From Chitinophagaceae bacterium (GTDB lineage: Bacteria > Bacteroidota > Bacteroidia > Chitinophagales > Chitinophagaceae), in the NCBI GenBank assembly GCA_023251335.1, contig JAHEZA010000108.1, positions 1 to 7,361 of the forward strand: DNA of 7,361 bases, given 5' to 3'. The notes under the pieces are model-generated. The model searched no databases. It saw only the letters and a program-made list of their open reading frames with translations, and had not been told where the DNA came from. A program made the position numbers and the translations under genes. Shown here piece by piece: positions 1-5,125 of this stretch. The stretch's first letter is position 1, and every line of letters starts with the position of its first letter.

Positions 1-1871
1 AAGATATTGGCCGTACGTTGACCGCGACCTGCGCTCAGCCGGATCGTTGTATTCTTCGCAGGTGCATATCTTACATTCAATCTTGGTGTGGCAAACCATC
101 CGTACAAATTATTATGATCCATCCTGAAACCGGCTACAGCATTGAATTTTTCATTCATGGTGTAAGTGTATTCAAAAAAAACGCCCGGCACTATTTCATT
201 TCTTTTGTAAATCTGTGTTGTATATAATTCGTTGTATTTATCCGCGGTCAGGCTTAATCCTGTTCGGAATTTATGTGCCGTGTTGCCGATAATGCTTTGA
301 TAAATAAGGTTAGAATAAAAATTGCTTTGACGGGCGTTATACGTAATTAGTCCAAAATATGAATCCTGGTGATAATCGAAGCCGGAAAGTTGCAGGCCGA
401 TGCTTTTGTATCTCTTTTCAGGAAACACATATCCAATCTTTGCAAACCCCTCATATCGGCTGGTTTGGATACCCAGGCCATAATGATTGGTAGTTAATTT
501 GTCATCAATATTATATGCCATTTCACCACCGGTTTTATTATCAAGGAGGGCTTTTAATCCAAATTGAATCTCCACACCTTTGTGATCTTCATAAGCCCAT
601 TTATTAACAGCGCTGAATAAATTGCCCGTAGGCAAATCGCGAAAACCATCTTTATTAAAATCAACTTTATTGTACAAAAAATCATCGTGTAACAATAACC
701 CGGTTGACCATCTGTCGCCAATGTGTTGTGCAAGATTTATGTTGAAATCCGTTTTGCCCATATCATTTAAATATCCGTTAACGTATAATTTTTCACTGGT
801 TTCAGGATTCTTAAGTTCTACATTTATTTGCCCTGCGATACTTTCAAATCCGTTAGCCACGGAACCGGTGCCTTTGCTTAACTGGATACTTTCGATCCAG
901 GGGCCGGCTATGCTATTCAAACCCAGTGGAGTAGCCAATCCGCGTGGGCCGGGCAAATTTTCAACCGTCAATTGTGTATAAATGCCCGCTAATCCCAGCA
1001 ATTGAATTTGCTTGGAACCGGTAACCGCATCGCTATAAGAAACATCTACACTCGGATTGGTTTCAAAACTTTCACTCAGATTGCAACAAGCGGCTTTTAG
1101 CAGGTCAGCTGAATTGATCGTCATGCTTCGAATGGCCGACATATTATTGATATAAGAAAATTTTGGTTTGCCTTGTATAGTAATACCCTTCAACTGCCCT
1201 CCGGATGCCAGTATAATTTGTACTTGCCCTGTCCCGGTTATTTGTATTGAATCGGTCTGAAACCCTGTATAGCTTATCACAAGTTTTGCATTGTTCTCAT
1301 TTTTTGGCATTTTAAATATGCCACTCTTGTCTGATACGGTCCCAATTGTTGACCCGCTCCAGGAAATACTGGCGCCCTCGAGCGGTGAAAAATTCCCTTT
1401 GCTATCTTCTGTAACCACAATACCGCTTACAGGATGCTCATGCCCATCCTCATTTGAATGTGCATGTTCTTTTTCGTCTTCATCACGATAACGGCAACAT
1501 GAAGGAAGTGAATTATAAATTTTGTCATCTGCTTTTACAAATTCAAGGTCATGGCCTACCGCAAGAATTTTTGATTGTATTTTTTTTAAATTGATTTTGG
1601 AAGAATCATAAGACACGTTAAGCATCTTCGTTTCTACATTCCACTCAGCAGCATCAATCCCTTTCAGTGTTAGTGCGCTCTCAATGCGTTCTTTGCACTC
1701 TATGCATTTTCCATATACTTTAAAGGAGGTGGTCTTATCACCATTATTTGTTTGCGACCGGCAAGGAATAAAGCTAATAGTTGAAATAATAAAAAGAATA
1801 ATGTATTTAGTAAAACTCTTTTCTATAGTGCTTTTGAGCGCACGTTGAATATTGATCTTTAAAACTTTCAT
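1..1871 (-). CDS. TonB-dependent outer-membrane receptor with N-terminal HMA metal-binding domain (3' end missing)
   Basis: The frame is open from the ATG at 1871 to the left edge (623 codons visible); the distal barrel and C-terminus lie outside. The protein should be an outer-membrane beta-barrel importing a metal or metal complex using TonB energy. Visible order: basic N-region and hydrophobic export segment (about 22-36, ending CRSQ near 37-40); HMA-like domain about 47-115 with C56-x-x-C59; linker with C125-C126 and histidines 136, 138, 144 and 146; carboxypeptidase-regulatory-like beta-sandwich about 147-225, containing the usual YTGF segment; plug about 240-355 with C262-C263 followed by an LSESFETNPSVDVSYSDA stretch and a GSVANGFESIAGQINVE segment; then barrel strands. 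Only one Met precedes residue 83, so the start is firm. The upstream leader is A/T-rich with no Shine-Dalgarno site. It lies 150 bp downstream of a same-strand Cys/His-rich exported protein, supporting a metal role. Receptor identity is sure; copper as substrate is inference. Confidence 0.93.
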   Translation of the reverse strand, partial: MKVLKINIQRALKSTIEKSFTKYIILFIISTISFIPCRSQTNNGDKTTSFKVYGKCIECKERIESALTLKGIDAAEWNVETKMLNVSYDSSKINLKKIQSKILAVGHDLEFVKADDKIYNSLPSCCRYRDEDEKEHAHSNEDGHEHPVSGIVVTEDSKGNFSPLEGASISWSGSTIGTVSDKSGIFKMPKNENNAKLVISYTGFQTDSIQITGTGQVQIILASGGQLKGITIQGKPKFSYINNMSAIRSMTINSADLLKAACCNLSESFETNPSVDVSYSDAVTGSKQIQLLGLAGIYTQLTVENLPGPRGLATPLGLNSIAGPWIESIQLSKGTGSVANGFESIAGQINVELKNPETSEKLYVNGYLNDMGKTDFNINLAQHIGDRWSTGLLLHDDFLYNKVDFNKDGFRDLPTGNLFSAVNKWAYEDHKGVEIQFGLKALLDNKTGGEMAYNIDDKLTTNHYGLGIQTSRYEGFAKIGYVFPEKRYKSIGLQLSGFDYHQDSYFGLITYNARQSNFYSNLIYQSIIGNTAHKFRTGLSLTADKYNELYTTQIYKRNEIVPGVFFEYTYTMNEKFNAVAGFRMDHNNLYGWFATPRLNVRYAPAKNTTIRLSAGRGQRTANI

Positions 1872-1943
1872 TTTAATTATTTGATACGGTTCACTTCAGA
1901 AATCCGTCTACGAAACAAACGGAACTGAATGATTTGGATTGGC

Positions 1944-1999
1944 ATTGATTATAAATCATCAATTGGAAAACCCCATATTGATTTTATTCTTCAATCAAT
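1944..1999. repeat. Two inverted ATTGAT/ATCAAT pairs in the gap between the Cys/His-rich gene and the receptor
   Basis: The 150-bp gap at 1872-2021 contains no gene. It has ATTGAT at 1944-1949 facing ATCAAT at 1958-1963, and again ATTGAT at 1977-1982 facing ATCAAT at 1994-1999. The last copy overlaps the palindrome TCAATTGA (1995-2002). Their position ahead of the receptor gene would suit an operator. The motif is short and the region is very A/T-rich, so chance is a serious alternative. I saw no match to the Bacteroidota -7 box in this gap. Confidence 0.25.
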
Positions 2000-2021
2000 T
2001 GAGAATAGTTAAATGCCAGTA

Positions 2022-2414
2022 TTAAATAAGGAAAGTGCAGTAGAGCGCGCAGTAATTTATTTTACTTCGGACGAATGTAAAATATTCAGAAGAGGAATTC
2101 TTTACGTTTTTAAATGCTGGCTTAAAATCGGGATAAACGATTTTGGGTAAAATAGCCTTTGCAATAGTAAGATCGCTGTGCGTATTAACGGGAAGATTCT
2201 GGTCTAAGGTTGTTTTAAAAATCTTTACATGGTCGTTGCAGCAATCCTTCGGAAGATTTTTGTGCATGCCGCAATTAGAGCATGAATTACCTGATTCTAC
2301 GTTTACATCCCAGCCAATGGTTTTACCCATGCACTGATGGATATAAATCGTAGCACCTGTTGATGAAGCCAGGTAAACAAAGGTTAATATGAGAAGAAAA
2401 AACTTTTTCATCAT
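2022..2414 (-). CDS. Small exported Cys/His-rich protein, HYC_CC_PP-like
   Basis: A 130-residue protein opening with MMKK and a hydrophobic stretch (about 5-21) that is either a signal peptide or a membrane anchor, so the mature part is probably periplasmic. After it come H26-x-C28, a C45-x-x-C48 pair followed by M50 and H51, the adjacent cysteines C58-C59, and H62. This arrangement matches, from memory, the Bacteroidota family called HYC_CC_PP, whose biochemical function is not established. The C-terminal end also looks like the family's hydrophobic, Cys-containing tail (C122, C126, final TFLI), but the Pro-Pro pair is not present. The many soft ligands (Cys, His, Met) and the same-strand HMA-containing TonB receptor 150 bp downstream suggest handling of copper or a similar metal; that is inference. 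Either of two consecutive ATG codons (2414 or 2411) could be the start. Confidence 0.8.
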   Translation of the reverse strand: MMKKFFLLILTFVYLASSTGATIYIHQCMGKTIGWDVNVESGNSCSNCGMHKNLPKDCCNDHVKIFKTTLDQNLPVNTHSDLTIAKAILPKIVYPDFKPAFKNVKNSSSEYFTFVRSKINYCALYCTFLI

Positions 2415-2658
2415 TGAGCCGCAAAGTTAACAGTAAACGAACGAAAAAAGGGTATTTTAAATTGTTTATTAATCGTTGTTATGATCTGCTTAACACAGCG
2501 TTTTCGGCTGCTAAACAAAAATCAGCTTAATTTCTTTGTTCACTGTGAATTCATTTTTCAAAACTAATAATTCAATTTTCCCTACCTGTTGAGCGGGTTC
2601 AATAAATTTCAAATTTTTTTGATTCAATTTTAATTATTTTACAACTTTAAATTTCTTC
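2415..2658. other. Divergent intergenic region between the metal locus and dprA
   Basis: This 244-bp A/T-rich stretch separates two divergently transcribed genes, so promoters for both should lie here. I found no supportable ORF. TTCACTGTGAA at 2539-2549 is a short perfect dyad, and CAAAACTA at 2559-2566 reads TAGTTTTG on the minus strand, matching TAnnTTTG, but no well-spaced -33 box accompanies it. In front of dprA, TTTG (2618-2621) and TAAATTTC (2648-2655) resemble -33 and -7 elements, but their 26-base spacing is too long to be convincing. Confidence 0.5.
2422..2429 (-). promoter_or_regulatory. Candidate Bacteroidota -7 box for the Cys/His-rich gene
   Basis: On the minus strand this reads TAACTTTG, an exact match to the Bacteroidota -7 consensus TAnnTTTG. 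It ends 7 bases before the first ATG at 2414, so transcription from it would begin at or almost at the start codon and give a leaderless or near-leaderless mRNA. No TTTG-like -33 element sits at the usual distance upstream, so the assignment is weak. Confidence 0.3.
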
Positions 2659-3759
2659 ATGCAAAGAGAACTGCTTTATCAAATAGCGCTAACACTGATT
2701 CCCAACATAGGCGACGTGAATGCGAAAGCGCTTATAAATCATTTTGGCAGTGCTGAGGCTATTTTTAATGCACCAAAAAAGGTGCTTGACGAAATAGACG
2801 GAATTGGCTCTATTCGCACGGCATCTATCCGGAATTTTAAAGATTTCAGCAGGGCTGAAGAAGAAATTGCTTTTATTAAGAAATATCAAATAACACCTCT
2901 TTTTATTACAGATAAGAATTATCCGGTGCGGTTGTTAAATTGCTACGATAGTCCGCCGATGTTATATTACAAAGGAAACGCCGATTTGAATGCTTCGAAG
3001 ATTGTTGCTATTGTTGGTACGCGCAACCATCATGATTATGGAAAGAAGATTTGCGAAAAATTAGTGGAAGAATTGATGAATGAAGAAATAATAATCGTTA
3101 GTGGACTTGCTTTTGGGATTGATACGATTGCGCATAAAGCTTCCTTAAAAAACAACCTTCAAACTATCGGAGTATTGGCGCACGGACTGGATAGAATTTA
3201 CCCGCCACAAAATACACCATTAGCAAAGGAAATGATTTCAAGCGGAGGGCTGCTTACAGAATTTAGAAGTAATACGAATCCTGACAAGCAAAATTTTCCC
3301 GGACGCAACCGCATTGTAGCAGGGATAGCGGATGCAACTATTGTGATAGAATCGGGCATCAAAGGCGGCTCGCTGATAACTGCGGAATTAGCAAACGGAT
3401 ACAATAAAGACGTATTCGCATTTCCGGGCCGTGTTGATGATTTAAAAAGTGAAGGCTGTCATTATCTTATAAAAAATAATAAAGCCGCATTGATTACCAG
3501 CGCTAATGATTTGCTGGAAAGTATGGGCTGGAAGAAAAGCAAAAAAATTTCGCCCAAAAAGCAGCGGGAATTATTTATAGAACTTACTGTAGAAGAGAAA
3601 GTGATTGTTGATATTTTGCAAATAGCAGACCAAATACAGATCGATGAATTGTATTTCAAAAGTAAACTTAGCAGCAGTGCAGTAGCGCAAGCACTGCTAA
3701 TGCTGGAGATGCAGGGGATTGTTTCATCTCTGCCTGGTAAGATTTATAAGCTTATATAA
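2659..3759 (+). CDS. dprA: DNA-processing protein DprA
   Basis: Complete 366-residue DprA, the usual family length. DprA binds incoming single-stranded DNA in the cytoplasm during natural transformation, protects it and loads RecA. Visible domains: an N-terminal helix-hairpin-helix region (about 8-60, with IPNIGD and DGIGSIR turns); the Rossmann-like DNA-binding core about 75-290, with IVAIVGTRNHHDYG at 115-128, SGLAFGIDTIAHKAS at 148-162, GLDRIYPP at 176-183, FPGRNRIVAG at 213-222 and SGIKGGSLITA at 232-242; and a C-terminal winged-helix domain about 305-366. All core motifs look intact, so the gene is probably functional. The ATG at 2659 gives a family-typical MQRELLYQIALTLIPNIG start; no Shine-Dalgarno site is evident. 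It is convergent with the signalling cluster and divergent from the metal locus, so it appears to be a single-gene unit. DprA is also widespread in bacteria not known to be competent, so its presence alone does not prove transformation. Confidence 0.97.
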   Translation: MQRELLYQIALTLIPNIGDVNAKALINHFGSAEAIFNAPKKVLDEIDGIGSIRTASIRNFKDFSRAEEEIAFIKKYQITPLFITDKNYPVRLLNCYDSPPMLYYKGNADLNASKIVAIVGTRNHHDYGKKICEKLVEELMNEEIIIVSGLAFGIDTIAHKASLKNNLQTIGVLAHGLDRIYPPQNTPLAKEMISSGGLLTEFRSNTNPDKQNFPGRNRIVAGIADATIVIESGIKGGSLITAELANGYNKDVFAFPGRVDDLKSEGCHYLIKNNKAALITSANDLLESMGWKKSKKISPKKQRELFIELTVEEKVIVDILQIADQIQIDELYFKSKLSSSAVAQALLMLEMQGIVSSLPGKIYKLI

Positions 3760-3820
3760 TAAGTGATACCGGATAAGTATACCCGCAAACAAGATTGATG
3801 ATTTTAGGAAGAGCCCCGCC

Positions 3821-3855
3821 CCGGCAATTCGTTATCAGGAGAACGAAATTGCCGG
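3821..3855. repeat. Long G/C-capped inverted repeat downstream of dprA
   Basis: CCGGCAATTCGTT (3821-3833) and AACGAAATTGCCGG (3842-3855) pair across an 8-base loop, making a 13-bp stem with a single bulged A in the right arm. It lies in the 207-bp gap between the convergent ends of dprA and the receiver gene. No T-tract follows on either strand, so it is not a classical intrinsic terminator. It could be an mRNA 3'-end stabilising hairpin, a dispersed palindromic element, or a protein site. Confidence 0.6.
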
Positions 3856-3873
3856 CGAAAAGGACATCATTAG

Positions 3874-3900
3874 AAAAATACAAAAAGCATTGTATTTTTT
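3874..3900. terminator. Candidate bidirectional terminator between convergent genes
   Basis: AAAAATACAA (3874-3883) and TTGTATTTTT (3890-3899) form a perfect 10-bp stem around a 6-base loop (AAAGCA). The A-tract on one side and T-tract on the other would give a U-run at the 3' side of the hairpin in either transcription direction, as expected between two convergent genes (dprA ends at 3759, the receiver gene at 3967). The stem has only one G-C pair and is therefore weak, so termination efficiency is uncertain. Confidence 0.4.
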
Positions 3901-3966
3901 CGACGATTTGAAAAACTGACAGCACCGTTGGTAAACCAGTGACCGTCCAGAATTTCGATATTGGTT

Positions 3967-4350
3967 TTAAAGCGGGTATTCAGCTCCCGAGGTAATCTCC
4001 CGTATTGCAACGGGAATTTTTTCAAATTCATTATATTTATCAAAAAAATAGTCTGCACCTGCCCGTTCGCACTGGTTTTTTATTCTCTCATCCGGTGTAT
4101 CTGATACTACAATTACAAATATTCTCGGATTCTCTTTTTTTATTTCCCTTAACAACTTAATTGAGTTGTTTGCAGGTAATGCTAAATCCAGTAACACGAT
4201 ACCTGGCGGATTACCCCGTATTTTTTTCGATGCATCTGAATGACTTATTGACATGTCTACCGCTCCAATTTCAGATGATTCGGACACCAGTTCTCCTAGT
4301 CTTCGGATTATGAGAGTTGAAGTATCTACTATCAATATTCGTGTCCTCAT
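3967..4350 (-). CDS. Stand-alone receiver-domain response regulator
   Basis: A 127-residue protein made of one CheY-like receiver domain with no output domain. It should be phosphorylated by a histidine kinase, or act as a phosphate sink or protein-binding switch, in the cytoplasm. The phospho-acceptor is D55 in IVLLDLALP. The conserved Ser/Thr position is met by S83 in VIVVSD, and the conserved lysine by K105 in FFDKYNEF. The N-terminal acidic cluster that binds magnesium is reduced: the segment reads ILIVDTST, giving only D9 where most receivers have two neighbouring acidic residues. It is the last gene of a same-strand signalling cluster, 107 bp after the NarL-type regulator. That gap is rich in dyads, which suggests separate or additional control. 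The ATG at 4350 is preceded directly by a 17-bp palindrome containing the only purine-rich leader (TAAAGAAA). Phosphorylation by the neighbouring kinase is likely but inferred. Confidence 0.9.
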   Translation of the reverse strand: MRTRILIVDTSTLIIRRLGELVSESSEIGAVDMSISHSDASKKIRGNPPGIVLLDLALPANNSIKLLREIKKENPRIFVIVVSDTPDERIKNQCERAGADYFFDKYNEFEKIPVAIREITSGAEYPL

Positions 4351-4367
4351 TTTCTTTAGTAAAGAAA
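4351..4367. repeat. Perfect 17-bp palindrome abutting the start codon of the receiver gene
   Basis: TTTCTTTAGTAAAGAAA has 8-bp arms (TTTCTTTA / TAAAGAAA) around one central base, with no mismatch. It touches the ATG at 4350, so in the minus-strand mRNA it covers the ribosome-binding region. It could be a repressor operator or a structure affecting translation; a 1-base loop cannot form, so as RNA the stem would have to open at its centre. Confidence 0.5.
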
Positions 4368-4383
4368 CGGTATGCAGATTGAA

Positions 4384-4406
4384 ATAAGTGTAGTAGTTAC
4401 ACTTAT
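4384..4406. repeat. Perfect 9-bp inverted repeat (ATAAGTGTA-N5-TACACTTAT) upstream of the receiver gene
   Basis: The arms at 4384-4392 and 4398-4406 are exact reverse complements separated by GTAGT. The total length of 23 bp is typical of a dimeric regulator's operator. It lies 33 bp before the receiver start, about where a promoter or operator would be expected, and no T-tract follows on the minus strand, so a terminator for the upstream gene is less likely. The adjacent NarL-family regulator is an obvious candidate ligand, though this is only inference. Confidence 0.5.
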
Positions 4407-4413
4407 AATGTTG

Positions 4414-4427
4414 TAGAATTAGTTCTA
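4414..4427. repeat. Short inverted repeat TAGAA-N4-TTCTA
   Basis: Five-base arms at 4414-4418 and 4423-4427 surround TTAG. It is the third dyad in the same 107-bp gap and, taken alone, could easily be chance. It is listed because it lies 7 bp from the 9-bp inverted repeat. Confidence 0.25.
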
Positions 4428-4457
4428 TACTAAGAAAGGTTGAAAAACAAAGATTTT

Positions 4458-5096
4458 TTATTTTGAAATGTCAGATATGATTTGATTGGCAATAGCATAG
4501 CGGGTCAGGTCTGAATTGGTGCGAAGTCCAAGTTTCTCCATGATTCTATGCCTGTGTGTACTGACGGTTGTCAAAGCGAGAAAAAGTTCATCTGCAATTT
4601 GGGTGGTTGTTTTACCTAATGCCAACATTTTAAAAATTTCGAATTCTCTGTTAGATAGAACTTCATGTAGATTTTTATTGATTTCAGTTTGCATTAGAAG
4701 TTTTTCCGCAATTTCCGGCGTTATATATTTTCGGCCGGTAAGGATCCGTTGCACGGCAGTTATTAACTCTTCAGGCGCGGCATTCTTATTCATATAGCCC
4801 GATGCTCCTGCTTTCAGAACCCTTACCGCATATAAATCTTCGGTATAAATGCTCAGGATTAATACCGGCAAATCAGGTCGAATCAATTTTATTTGTTGTA
4901 AAGCTTCCAGCCCATTTCTGCCAGGCATATCCAGGTCTGATATTACCAAATCCCAATTCCTTAACGTCACCTCTTTTACCAATGATTCGCCATCGCTTAC
5001 CTGTTTTATTTCAACTGTCGGGTATTCATCCGTTAAAATCTGAACAAGCCCCAAACGAACGAAACTATGATCATCGGCAAGAATTATTCGCTTCAT
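4458..5096 (-). CDS. NarL/FixJ-family response regulator (receiver plus LuxR-type HTH)
   Basis: A complete 212-residue transcription factor of standard family length. Receiver domain about 1-120: acidic pair D8-D9 in LADDHS, phospho-acceptor D54 in VISDLDMPG, S82 in LILSIY, and K104 in GYMNKNAAPEEL. Output domain about 145-205: LuxR/GerE-type four-helix HTH, starting LSNREFEIFKMLALGKTTTQ (147-166), with the recognition helix around LTTVSTHRHRIMEKLGL (175-191). The sequence is typical of regulators paired with HisKA_3 kinases. Such a kinase gene ends 29 bp upstream on the same strand, so the two almost certainly form one transcriptional unit and a cognate pair. Phosphorylation should promote dimerisation and DNA binding. 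Targets are unknown; the dyads just downstream (4351-4427) are candidates. The start at 5096 gives the family-typical MKRIILADDH opening. The purine-rich AGGTG lies 17 bases before it, rather far for a Shine-Dalgarno site. Confidence 0.96.
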   Translation of the reverse strand: MKRIILADDHSFVRLGLVQILTDEYPTVEIKQVSDGESLVKEVTLRNWDLVISDLDMPGRNGLEALQQIKLIRPDLPVLILSIYTEDLYAVRVLKAGASGYMNKNAAPEELITAVQRILTGRKYITPEIAEKLLMQTEINKNLHEVLSNREFEIFKMLALGKTTTQIADELFLALTTVSTHRHRIMEKLGLRTNSDLTRYAIANQIISDISK

Positions 5097-5125
5097 TCGT
5101 TAATTTATTTTCACCTGTTAAATTT

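Noticed and set aside
622..981. A 119-codon plus-strand ORF.
   Set aside because: It lies wholly antisense to the TonB receptor plug and barrel, whose frame is strongly supported; the translation resembles no known protein.
1751..1771. The FIPC segment near receptor residue 37 as a lipoprotein lipobox.
   Set aside because: Proline at -1 does not fit the lipobox, and TonB receptors are integral barrel proteins; ordinary signal-peptide cleavage is more likely.
2539..2549. TTCACTGTGAA dyad as a CRP/FNR-type operator upstream of dprA.
   Set aside because: The half-sites overlap with one central base, not the 4-6 base spacing of such sites, and 11-bp dyads are expected by chance.
3870..4058. A 62-codon minus-strand ORF overlapping the 3' end of the receiver gene and the convergent gap.
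   Set aside because: It overlaps the real receiver gene in another frame, has no recognisable motif, and ends in the A/T-rich hairpin. It also does not look like a frameshifted output domain, because the receiver has a complete natural end.
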